Origin: Whitmania pigra
Taxonomy: Eukaryota; Annelida; Clitellata; Hirudinida; Haemopidae
DNA length: 64,000 nucleotides
Reading direction: 5' to 3'
Assembly: GCA_021613335.1 (NCBI GenBank)
Contig: JAJTWR010000021.1
Location: 1,413,501 to 1,477,500 of the forward strand
A model generated the notes under the pieces. That model was given only the letters and a program-made list of their open reading frames with translations, was not told the origin of the DNA and did not search any database. Positions within the stretch are counted from its first letter, which is position 1, and every line of letters starts with the position of its first letter. Of this stretch, positions 36,626-53,699 are shown one piece after another. The translations under genes and the position numbers were made by a program.

Positions 36626-38706
36626 TTACTTTTTCGACAAGATTCTAAAATCTAAGGCTTCGTCGATGGTATTTTCTTCAAGTGATGACGAACACGATTT
36701 GTCTGATAATTCTCCCACGGCTCTTCTCGTGGGGTCTAAGAAATTAAAACACGATTTGGGCGTTTCCCAATCGATCGGTTGAGAACAATTACTGGCTGGT
36801 GAAAAGCACTCGATGTTTGGGGCACATTGGCTACTCAAGAAATGACGATCATAAGCGGCGAAGAACGGATGCTCGGAGCTCTTCCGAAAAAAACTTCCTT
36901 CTCTTTCTAAGGCATGATGCCAGGGGATGACTTTGGAGTACAAGGACTTGGTAATGTTGAATATGGAGCTTGAAAACGGGTGTTGAGGCAGGAAAGGATA
37001 GAACCACCGGTAGTCAAATCTACCCTCCATGGGCTGCGGCGAGGGACTGAGGATTTTGTCAATACTCCAAAAAGGAGGCATCGACTGACAGAAAGTGTTG
37101 AAATTTTCGGCCAAGGACATGTAACCACCAGGAGAGTTCGGTGGAAGATTGGAATGAAAAGTTTCTGGAAAGGTTTCATTTTCAACTTTCTCTTTGTTGA
37201 TATCGTCGATCTGCATCGAATAAATCCACTGCAATAATTACAATTAATTACGTCTCATAAATCATTTACTTTCTTTGGTTTTCGACATTATCGCGTTAAT
37301 TGCTTTAAATCAAGTCTTTCCTAATTACCTTGATGGGTTTTTGGCTCTTCGCCGATTCGTCGTCATCCTCGTCAAACTGAATATTGTCTCCACTTTCAGA
37401 AGAGGTGACGATGACTTCGTGTACGTCGTTGTCCCGAGAACTCCTCAGTGTTTCCATGTCGTCGGACGGTGAAGAGGGCATCAGCGGAGAGGGTGGAGTG
37501 GATGGTGATTCGTTGGAAAAATTATGGTGCTGGAAAACCTTATTTCTGGAAAGTAATGGATCGTTTTGTGCAGAACATCAAGTATTAATTAAACGGTTGT
37601 TCATATAAAATGGCGAATACCACGTTTGGCGTGAGACAATTACGTAACATTAAAGTGAGATAATACAACAAGAGCAATTAATATAACTGAAATTTATTCT
37701 GAATATTGATGTCAGTCGCCATTGAAGATCTTAAGAAGACTCAATTACTTGCATTTCCAAGAAATGTTATCCTTCGTAATATTTTATTTGTTAAACTTCT
37801 AACATCTTCTAATGAAAGCTATTGAGCTACATTTTAAAACATTTTCTGTTTTAGGTGTAAATGTAATTCTTAAAAAATTGCTTTTACAGTTATGACCTGA
37901 AATGTAAGTCGTTTGCAAGGCTATTAATATTATGAATGTTTTTCTGAAAATATAAAATTTGTATGAATATATGAAATTACACGAATACACAAAATTTATG
38001 TGAAGATATAAAATTATTAGGAATATATCAAACTATTATGAAAATATAAAATCAATGTGAATATAAATAATTATTACAAACATATAAAATAATGCTGGAT
38101 ATATGAAATGGTGAACATGAAATCTTACCTCTGTTTGCAAGCAGCCGCACGGTCTCTCTGTCTTCTGTTCTTGAACCAATTTCCGACTTGTATCGGAGTC
38201 AAGCCACTGATTTTGGCCAATTCCCTTTTCTTTGACGGATTGGGGTATTGATCCCGACGGTACCAGGATTTAAGAACTGCCCGCGTTTCCTCGTGGAAGC
38301 AGTGTGTTTTTTGCTCTCCATCCCAGATCGTCGCAGGCAGAGGATGCTTCTTCCTCACTCTGTACTTATCCACGGGTCCTAATGGGCGGCCCCTGATCTT
38401 GGCTGCTTCGGCATACTTGGCTTCCCTCCAGAGGGTCTGCATTTTGTTATGGGATTTTTCACTGAACGGAAAAGTGCTCAATAGTCTGTAAAGTTCCTGA
38501 TATCTGCCTGAATGGAAAGCCACGAGTGCCCTAGCTCTGGCTAAGGTTTCCTTAAAAGACTGGAGACTAGAATCTGGTTCCTGGTCGTCCTCGACGATTG
38601 CCTGACCCGTCAGTGACCACAAGAACCTCGTGAGTCTTTCAACATCTCCCGCACTTTCGAATGTCTCGCAAACTTTCGCCACTTGTCTCAAACTCACTCT
38701 GAGCAT
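36626..38706 (-). CDS. six3/6: SIX3/6-class (Optix) homeobox transcription factor
   Basis: Sequence-specific nuclear regulator; in bilaterians SIX3/6 patterns the anterior head, brain and eye and often represses with Groucho. Three exons, 38706-38129, 37545-37329 and 37228-36626, join in frame to 465 residues. The SIX domain begins within the first ten residues ([20 protein letters not shown]) and runs through [21 protein letters not shown] sequence. A SIX homeodomain follows, with [52 protein letters not shown] and GEQKTHCF are typical of SIX3/6 rather than SIX1/2 or SIX4/5. Exon 2 has [10 protein letters not shown], like the conserved C-terminal SSDSE of SIX3/6. Exon 3 adds about 200 residues beyond the usual family end, including an Eh1-like WSIDKIL (about 319-325). 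A TATA box lies 120 bp upstream. Confidence 0.95.
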
Positions 38707-38825
38707 TGTCGTGGTTGTATCTCAATTCAACTCTCAATTGAACAAATAGTTTAATTGTATTCGACTAAACAATGTGTTTACTAGCTACATAGAATCATCA
38801 ATGCATGCGACAAAGGTATCACATT

Positions 38826-38833
38826 CTTATATA
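38826..38833 (-). promoter_or_regulatory. TATA box of the SIX3/6 gene
   Basis: TATATAAG on the minus strand, about 120 nt upstream of the start codon. Further upstream, at about 38910 and 38970, are CCAAT-type motifs in both orientations. Confidence 0.6.
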
Positions 38834-38839
38834 GGATCT

Positions 38840-39780
38840 TCAGAATCATTAAGTCGCCATCCAAGCTGCTGCTGAGACAGATACGTTGTGGGCGTACTTT
38901 TCATAGACCAGCAACCAATGGGCATCTAAGAATAAGTGATCACTATCATCCTCGCCTCTCTCACTTATCCGCATTGGTTGATCTGATGATGATCATTTTG
39001 GAAACGAATTCATCAAGATGATTTTTAGAAGCGGCTTTTCAAAAGTCATTAGGATGTGTGTGCAAATGGCACCTGGGGTACAATATTTATCTTAAAACTG
39101 GCTTTTTTTATTATAATTAAAACTTAACCTTAATATTTGCAATCAATCGGAAAGTAATGTTAATATCTTAATTAATAATAAATCAATTGACTTAATACCG
39201 AAATGATGCTAAAACTTCTCAACTTAAAATACAAAATTTACAACGAAACTTGATCATATTTTACTAATTCACAACATTTTCGTCACAGGCGATTTCAGAT
39301 AGTTTTTTTTTCAATATAAATTATGATTCATTCGTGATTATTCATTAATTAAGATGACTCAACCAAAGTAGATTGTCTGGAGACCAAAATATTAGTGTAC
39401 GAATATAACGCGCACCTTCAGGATTTGAGGCCGAATGAATGCTTTCAGAACACTTGGCTTTCAATTGATGTCAACCGATTGATGAAGCAAACACGAAACA
39501 CGAACATTTTTGCCAAGAAAAGCAACTATAAATAGCGTCAAGAAATGCTTGTGATTTTCACGAAGGTATTTTGAGGGAAAAATCGTGACATTGTGACATC
39601 CCCATTGTTCCCAGTTATCTTTCAATCTTCTCGAGATGTACAAATGATCAGATGCAATTGATTTTGTGCTCATAAAATTCAGAATTTTTATGACAGATTA
39701 CAGATGTTTTGTTTACTAACTCAGCGTTAAATGTTGGTAATGTAATTTTTTTGTCGCATTATGTCATAACTATGCAATGT
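38840..39780. other. SIX3/6 upstream region
   Basis: No coding signal; likely holds upstream regulatory sequence, which cannot be delimited by eye. Confidence 0.35.
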
Positions 39781-39789
39781 TTTTGTCGC

Positions 39790-39934
39790 AGAGACGTCAT
39801 TTTGGGTTGGGGAGAAAGGATTTCTCCCCTGATTGGTACTTCTGCTCCCTGTAACTGTTGACTAAAATCAACAAAAGATCATCCCCTCATGTTGTACGAT
39901 GGGGGCTGCAGGAAAAGCCGAAATGATGTCCCTC
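39790..39934. mobile_element. MITE-like element, copy 2, with 9-bp flanking direct repeats
   Basis: Ends are imperfect inverted repeats: GAGACGTCATTTTGG on the left and, read from the other strand, GAGGGACATCATTTCGG on the right. TTTTGTCGC occurs directly on both sides (39781-39789 and 39935-39943), a perfect 9-bp candidate target duplication. The right end is shared with the element at 22878-22998. About 145 bp, with no coding capacity. Confidence 0.6.
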
Positions 39935-40105
39935 TTTTGTCGCCATCGCCAGCATTATCTTCACCATCAATTGCAAAGCGATCGATTTAACAGATGTGCT
40001 AGTTTTGTTCAATTTTTTGCACAAATAATGTCAGCAGGAATCAATGTGTTCTAGTAACTTCTCAAACAATTTGTAGATTATAGGAAACAATAACAACAAC
40101 AAATG

Positions 40106-40375
<270 letters not shown>

Positions 40376-40379
40376 ATAA

Positions 40380-43300
40380 AAACAAAGTTCTTCCTTATTA
40401 ACACCAATTGGACGTCAGAGAATTCAAGTTAGTAACAAAGTTTAAGTTTCACAATGTGAAGGTAATGACAAAGGTCAGGAAGGGGCACTAAATAAGTGCT
40501 TGACCCGACGTCCTGTTAAGTGTTAATGCAAGTGGTTAAGGCTGCTTCTCTCACGATGGCTGCGGGAGCACCTTCCTAATCATCTAGCTATGCAACGGAC
40601 GTTAATAAAACATAGTCCTGCTAAGTTTAAATGGACCATTGCATTAAATTAAAATTATATTTCATTACAGGTATTATAAATACATTTTAGCTGCCCTATG
40701 TTGAGAGACGGCACATTTCGTCACCGCTAATGATGATGATGACGATGATGTGATTAATGATGTTGATGACGATGGCGAGTATAGCGGGTAGGTAGGTATT
40801 GGCACGCAGGTGGTTCGAGCGGGAAAAAGTCATTGACGGTCTCACGCATGCGCAACAATTCATGTTTTGAGGCTTGAGCAAGCCTTCGACTATTGTTGAA
40901 GTTGAGTGCAGAATGACTGATACGCATGATTTATGCTTTCAATCAATAAACGCTTTCACAGTGAAATCAATGAGTTTAAAGAAGATATCAATCTAGAGTT
41001 CGGAAATAGCTGCCGAGACATCAAATGGTTGATAAAAGAAAGCGTCCATACTTGGCAAGGGAAGTCTTTGTTGTCGTCGTTGATCAGTTCATCCTGCATT
41101 GGATGAATTGATCCTGAGAATCAAGATGGAGAGAACGAACTGAATGGAGTGGATAAATGTAAGCCATTTTCCGCTTGGTTTGGCTGAGGTGAAGAGGAGG
41201 AGGAGGGAGATTGGCTGATGGAGAAGGACAAGTATTGACGTCTGCTTCGAATCATCCATTGTGAGGTCATGCGCTGTTGAATAAACCTGGTTGTCGATAA
41301 TTGTTTCGGAGAGTTTAATTAATTTTATTACTGGTTTCGATCAATTTAATTCACGTTATTATGATTATGCATTAATAATTGTGACGTTTTGTTTTATCAG
41401 AAATGCATCAGATTTTGATTAACTTTATTAAATGCTATTAAAAAATTAATAAATATCGTAAATTTAATGATTAGCAGACATTCAACACTTTGAAAGAAAG
41501 ATCTTCGAAACAGTTTTTCACTTTAATAATATTAATCACTAAATGACTCATTTTAATATTATGATTAAAATTTATTAAAGCATCAACATTTAATTATTAT
41601 GTAGGTTTTACTGCTAACAGTGAAAACTCAAGATTGAATTAGTCTTTCCTAGCATATAATTACAATTATAATGTAATTCTTGGATGTTATGATTATAAAT
41701 AATAAAATTAAGTGACATACAATGTGTTGACCTCATAATGGATCTCAACACTTTTGAACGACCTTTTTCTGAAAATTCATTTTAAGGAATCACAGAGAAA
41801 TATGATTCAACGGCACAGAAACTGACTTATTTCACAGAAATAATCACAGACATCATAATAATTGTCATAATTATTTCATGATCTATAATTACTGGCCTTA
41901 ATTACCTAAGTTTAATAGTTGTGTCACAAAAGAAAGATTTTTAAAAAGCAAATGCAAAAGAGAGATAAGAGTAAACTGAAGAGGGGCAATAAAAAACCCC
42001 GCTAAGAATCAATGGATTTATTGGTGACTGACACGATTGATTTGTAGCACTTGATTATCGCAGGTGTTTGTAAGTGAAAATATGTTCTTCGTTGAACAAA
42101 TATTTCATCTGAGATTGTAATTTTGTAGTATTTTTATTTGTAAATGTTTAAATTATTAAGAAATGTTAGTTTTAGAAATTACACGTTCAAGGCTCATCAG
42201 CCATTCTATGACCTTCGATTTAAAAAAAAAATCACAAAACATTTAAAACACAAATTTAAAAAATAATAAAAATATAACACAAAAAACAATGTTAAAATCA
42301 GGACCAACACAAAAATGTAAATCTTACAAAACAAAGTTATAAAGTAATTACTCTCACGATTACATTTGCATTCAGAAATATCATCTGTAAAGTGTTAATT
42401 TCCTTAAATGTCATCGAGGCAATGATGATGTCTCAGGAAATCACAGTCAAGGGATATTGGACATGTCGTGTTGACTGCCACCGATTGAAACTTTACCTCT
42501 GCGTTCATCGTCACCCACTGTGTGACTTCCTCGTGGCTGCTTGTCAGGGACGGATAGATCGAAGATGACGAACAGACTTCCTACCTGTAGTCGATCTCAA
42601 TTAACACCTGTCTTATCGAGAGTTTACGGTGCATTTATAAAAATTTTTTTTATTAAAGATTTTCAATTTTCTTATTATAACGATGTTCGTGTTTTTTTCA
42701 AATTCACATATTTTCAAATAATTGTAAATTGTTTGAAATTAAAAAAAAATGATGTATTTAATATTATAATTATTATCCGAAAAGATGTGATTTAATAGTC
42801 TCCTCATATTAGTTGACATGGTGGCAACATTTTGAGTGTGTAATTAAAGTTGTAATTGCACCCCTCATCATCATCGTCATCGTCGTCATCGTTATCGTCA
42901 TGTTGATAAAACTAATGATTGGACATAATTAAAATTTGACTTAGAAAACTGATCGACGGAAATCCCAACATTCGTTTTGATTCACAACTTTTAACCAGTC
43001 GTAAAATCGAGATCGTCGTCCAATTAGATATCACGATGAAAATCAAAATTTTAGAAAATCTCTCGACAATTTGTAGTAATTGCATCCACTGAGCAGACTT
43101 GAAATAGGACAGAGCAATTACTGAATTATTAATAATATTAATATTAGTAATAATATTGTTTTAGAGAAAGAATTTGTCTCATTAAGGGACAATTGAAAAA
43201 AACAATAATTATGCTGAGACTGAGAAGAAACAAAAATGCGGTTGATTTTATCATTAACAAGAAATTGCTTGAAAGCAAATGAAGATTGTATGGGAAAATG

Positions 43301-43500
43301 TGTATGTAGACCAAAATACAAAAGATTCGACGAACAGTTATATACACCGACCAAGCCAAAGGACTCAACATTTTTGATTTTGATTTCGAAAATTCATAAT
43401 TTTTTTTTATAAATAAATTTTGTTAATGCTTTCTTTGTAACAGTCCAGCAGCTGTATGTCTTTCTTTCCTAAAGAAATCGACATAAACTGTTCGTTTAGA
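40380..43500. other. gene-poor region
   Basis: No gene supported. Moderately GC-balanced stretches at 40700-41300 and 42400-42600 have no convincing exon and could hold regulatory sequence. Confidence 0.35.
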
Positions 43501-43509
43501 TGAAAAAAG

Positions 43510-44548
43510 TCAAAACATGCAAGTGCTTGAGTTAGAGAGTCTGGTTGACACGAGATGACCTTGCAGGTTCCGTTCAGTCAAAATTCGCTTACAAGCAATA
43601 GTACAAAACTTCAAGTAATTGAAAGTCAGAATAATGATGTAGCACCTGCAGAAGCTAGGGGATATGCTTGTAAACATTCGACTCTGGAAGTTTTGTGCCA
43701 TTCTGACCAGCATGGATGAAATCTTATCAGCATCATGCACCATCTGTCACAGGAATTACGGAGCAGCAGCCTTTATTATGTGGTAGCAAGTGGCCCAATA
43801 TATGCAACCAAAAAGACTCTGACTAAACTGCGAACTAAAGAGTCATGGTCAGAAATACTTAAAGAGGCAGACAAACTGAGTGATATAATAGGTTAAGCTG
43901 CTCATGAATAAAAACCTTGAAGTATTATTTTTAGAAATTCGAAGCTGGATACATACTTTATGTTTTTATCAGTAAGACAGTGACGTCCAACTACAGAGTG
44001 CCGAGGTAAATCTGTTAAAATGAACATGTTCTTTGCAACATTAGAAAGGATGTTAAATGAATTCGTTAAGAGGTTTATCGACAGTATTGATATATTAAGA
44101 GCCACCTCAGTTTTCAATCCATGTCGTGAAGAAAAGTATTAACGTAAAATTTATTCATACTATCGCTAACCTTTACCAGACTGTAGGAATCACTGCCTAC
44201 ACTCTTGAGTCACAAGTCGCAATGGCCTAAGTACTGACAGACTGTCAACCGATTAACCCTAAATATATCAACGTATTCCATGACATCTTGTCAGTATCAC
44301 ATAAATGCGTTCAAAAACGCATAACGATTAATAAAACTGGTTAACATTGTTTTGCAGCTTCAAATGAGCGGATGTTTTCAACTCTTGGTCGTGTTAAAAA
44401 CTATTCAAGAAGTTTCTGTGACAATGAACGACTGAGTGGCCTTTTAGTTCTTTCATGTTTTACTGAGGATGCCAAACATCTCAATCTTTCGTTAGTGAAT
44501 GATAACTGCGCGAAAATGAAGCCACGTAGATATCCACTGATTCATTAA
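43510..44548 (+). pseudogene. decayed hAT-superfamily transposase
   Basis: The clearest part is 44354-44548, open for 64 codons. It starts AASNERMFSTLGRVKNYSRS and continues into ERLSGLLVLSCF, the hAT C-terminal dimerisation domain (S-x-x-ER-x-FS...). About 43515-43600 reads LELESLVDTR, then a stop where the family usually has Trp, then PCRFRSVKI, as in hAT and ZMYM1-like transposases. Several stops and frame changes lie between. The DDE residues cannot be placed. No terminal inverted repeats were assigned. A dead copy, probably old. Confidence 0.65.
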
Positions 44549-47101
44549 CATTAGGCATTTTACATTTCTGCTTACTCAATGTATTTCATACTCTTTTATT
44601 GATCATATTTTGCAGTTTGCTTCGTACCATTTTCATGGTTGTAGTATGGTTGTGAACCACAACTTGTGGTAGTAGTGGTGGCTGGATTGATGGTGGTTTG
44701 TCCCAGTGGTTTTGATTGGTTAAAATAGACTTCTCCCAACAAGTAACAGCTAGTATTAAATAAATGTTAATTTATCAATTAAAATATTTTTATAATGTTA
44801 CTTGGTTATTGATGGTGATGGTTGTAGCAATAGAGGTGTTGGTGTTGTGATGGTTTCTACAGCATTAATAGAGATACCTCGTGCCCGAAAAAGATACCAA
44901 ATATAATGAAATATAATTTAAATTATTTTAGCAATATAAACTTAATTAATTTCCAAAAACTAAGTTTACAACAGTATAAAACGTATTGAGTTATTTAGTG
45001 AAGTTCTTCATTCATAGTCTTCTCGAATACTTTAAATGTTCTCATATGATGGGCAAACCAAGACCTAATAAAGAACATTGATGACGACTATGACTATGAC
45101 GAGGATGACAACGATGGCGATTGATGATGATAATGATTCTTGCATCAAGTAACCACAGCAGGATATTATTTCAAATCATTTCACGATTAAGTCCCTGATT
45201 ACCATCTTCTTTATAACCATCGTATTTTAATTACCACAATTATAAGACCTTACATATATGTTTCACCTTCCTTGTTTCTTCAATACAAAGTGCCCTTCTG
45301 ACAACAAAGCAAAACAAGAGTGACTAACAATAATGATGACGATGATGATGATGATAATAGTAATAATAATAATAACATCAGACAAGATAATAATATTAAT
45401 AGGCCGCTTATCGATGTCTCGTAAACTTATTTTTAATACATTATTATATTTTAAATTACTTTTTAATTGCATTTAATAACTTAATTATTTAAATATAATT
45501 TATTTTTTGTTATTAATAGACTTATTTAATTTATTATTAATTTGATAATTTGTTTTTTTATTTATCATAAATTAATTTGATTACACACATTGTTTGCATC
45601 CAACAATATTTCAAACTCTTTGCAGCTTTAAAATCCTCTATGCACTTGAAATAATACGATATTGTTTAATCCTTCATTTTTTAAAATTAATTCTGAAACT
45701 CGAGTATGTGAATGATTGTATTATGTTGTATTGTATGTGAATGATTGTATTATGTTGTATTGTATGTGAATGATTGTATTTGCAAGATAATTTACTTACA
45801 AATAAATTGCAACACTTAACGGATCATCGTGTCGCACAAATAAGAATGTAATTATCAATTTCTCCCAGTTCATTAGAGCATTAAGTTTTTAGTAACTGAT
45901 TGTCACAACAAGTACAATTACAGGGCAATTATATCAATGACTAGCTAATTGTTTCATCAAGAGAAAATAAATCATGAATTTCCAGGGTCACGCATCGTGT
46001 GACATCGGAACAATTTTTGTGGCATCGGACCTGTGATTTGATGTCATACTCGATCGTGAGAGTTTTACAAGTGTAACTTGTAATCACTTGTAATGATTAT
46101 CATAGCGCTTTCTAGCGATCATATTTCAGCGCAAATAATACAAATGTGCTTAGCTTATTATAGTAATTATTAAAAACTTAACTGTTAAATTAGTTAATTA
46201 TTTTCGAATTCACTATTTTTACCATTTCAGCATATAAGTTACGTTATTACAAGCAGCTGCATGACCTCAGAATATCACGAAGCATCACAGGCAAATGGAT
46301 GTACTTTTTGATCGTTGTGAATGTGACTTAATTAATTATCGAAACGAGATCATTTTAAAGCTATTACATTGCATTTTGATTTAAATATTTACATTAAAAA
46401 AGTAAATACAAATAAAATCAAATTATTTTTTCAGTTGACCATCACATTGTAATGTTTTATAAAAAAATAATTATTTAGTATTAATTATTAGTTTCCAGGT
46501 TGAATTACCAGGTTAGCATGGTGTTAAGTTGGTTTAAATCTTGACTGATTTTTAAAAGGCGATTTCTCATCACTTAATTGAGTTGACAAATTTTGTGTCA
46601 GCATTACGTCTCGACTATGAATCAGGATTTATAAATTTAAACTGTCTTACTCAGGGTTGCCAGTGAGATTTTTGAAGAAAGACCAGATCGTCCGCCCAAA
46701 AAACCAAGAAAAGCCCAGACCATATTAAACCAGCTTTTCTTGTCAATTATTATCATTTTTTAATTACTATTTGTGTTATTACACATGGCCATGTGTTCCC
46801 AATTAAGTAAAGATCAGATTATTATTGAAACAAGTCAAGCAGAACTTTATTTTATTTCAAAAGTTCAACAGAGTCAATGCCAGAAATTGTCATAAATATC
46901 AAAATTAAATAAAGATTAGATTAATAATGAAATGAATTAATTGGGGTCGATTGACGTTCTTGTCGATGGTCTCTGAGACGCTAAGAATTCGATAATTTTT
47001 CAAATATTTTTTAAAAACATTTTTGATAAAAATATATCTTTAGCTCTACATATAATTTTGATTAAGATATTTTCTTAGTACAAACTATTTTTGTAATCCA
47101 G
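44549..47101. other. gene-poor AT-rich region
   Basis: Contains a short (ATA)n tract at 45335-45375 and a 26-bp unit repeated in tandem about three times near 45715-45780 (core GTGAATGATTGTATTATGTT). At 46656 CAGGGTTGCCA resembles a hAT terminus but no partner end was found. No gene supported. Confidence 0.45.
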
Positions 47102-47214
47102 CCTTCTGTAATGTGGTACGCGGTGGTAATGAGCTATACGTTCGCAACCAACTTGCAGGCTGTCACAAAATTGGCGAAACACATAATAACTGTGGTCTGA
47201 ACTTTGTAGAAAAG
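47102..47214 (+). CDS. orphan internal exon candidate, cysteine-containing
   Basis: Bounded by a good acceptor (TTTTTGTAATCCAG) and donor (AAG|GTAAGA). Two bases plus 37 open codons, starting FCNVVRGGNELYVRNQLAGC and including HKIGETHNNCGLNFVEK: phase 1 in, phase 0 out. Three cysteines and a polar composition suggest an extracellular or metal-binding segment. No partner exons or family recognised. Alternatives are a transposon fragment or chance. Confidence 0.35.
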
Positions 47215-48229
47215 GTAAGACCAATTTCTTTGAAACTTGATTATTACTTTTCACATTTCCTATTGCACAAATGATATGATCACATTAATTTCTCTCGTTT
47301 TCTATTAAATTTTTGTTTGGTGTTGAGGGTGATTTGCTCTGGCAGACTTGTATTTTCTTACTAAAACTACATAAAATTTTCAAATAGAATGTAAAATTTC
47401 AATGTAAAAAGGGCTTGAATGTAATCTCTAAAATATTTAGAAGTCAAAGGCATAACAGCGGCAATGAAGTTAACTGAATGAAAGGTAGCCCAATCAATTT
47501 TATTGTTGGAGTTGCCAAAGCAATAAATCGAGTTGCCTGAATGACCGGGCGAAAGGATATGAATGGTTTTGATAGCAACTTGCTAGTAGTTGATTACCTG
47601 AATAATTATTTTTCATTCGTAAGTAAGAACTGCTTCGAGTAAATGTTTTTAGGGTTGAAAAGTAGGTTGTTATTATGAAAAACATTGTACGAGGCCAGTT
47701 GAACTACGGCAATCAATCAAAAATATTAGTCGCCGAGCTATTTTGGTTTGAGTTATTGACAAAATCTTCCTTCGACAGCTGTGTTAGCGTTTTCCTCATA
47801 AAATCAGAGATGCTATCTCTTGGCATTACAAAGACAAATGCAACTGAAGAATGGCCCATTTAAGTTTGCAAATTGAGTAACTTCTAATGCAAATCTGTCT
47901 CGTTGAAGCAGAAATGAAATAAATATAATATAAACTATAAATACTATAGGAACTACAATAGGAAAATAGATAAAAATTCAAACAGTTTTTCGATTTTAAT
48001 TTTGGAGTTTTAGGAATTTGTTTAGTTAGTAACTCAATCAAATATTCCAGCCGAAGAAAGATATTGTTAATTTAGTTTCAAGCATACAGATTAATCGAAC
48101 ATAGATTGTAACATTAAAATACATGGTATTAGCAATTATCGTCTCAATGACCATATTCTACAAAATCTAACTGTACCCTAAACATGCTACTAAAGCAAAC
48201 AAGTAATCATCAGAAGCAAATTATGTGCT

Positions 48230-53086
<4,857 letters not shown>

Positions 53087-53250
53087 CTGTAATAAATATA
53101 ATTTAGTAAATTTATTCTTAACATTATTATTATTATCTAATTTCAATATAAAAATTAATATAATCCTAAAGTCTCCTAAGAGTTAGGTTAGAAAATGCAT
53201 AAATTAGTCAATTGAATGAAAGGCGTACATTTCAAAATGTCGCCCATTCT

Positions 53251-53260
53251 TATAATAATA

Positions 53261-53293
<33 letters not shown>

Positions 53294-53308
53294 GAATAAT
53301 AATAATAA

Positions 53309-53406
<98 letters not shown>

Positions 53407-53407
53407 C

Positions 53408-53440
<33 letters not shown>

Positions 53441-53469
53441 TAATAATAATATAATAATAATAATATAAT

Positions 53470-53524
<55 letters not shown>

Positions 53525-53525
53525 A
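53251..53525. repeat. (AAT)n microsatellite abutting the 3' end of Dong/R4-like copy A
   Basis: About 270 bp of AAT/TAA units with a few AAG and ATA variants. It ends in TACTAC directly against the 3' terminus of the retroelement. Confidence 0.95.
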
Positions 53526-53699
53526 CTTTCCAAAGATTTTATTTAGCCCTCTGACACTTTCTAGAACCATCATTAAAAAAAACATCACCCGAATATTTAA
53601 AGTCCTCATACGGGTCAGGGATCACCCAAGGACCATAATATAAATATTTTGAGTTCGAATAGAAGTATTGAAATGGTTAAATAAATTTTCGAAATATTG

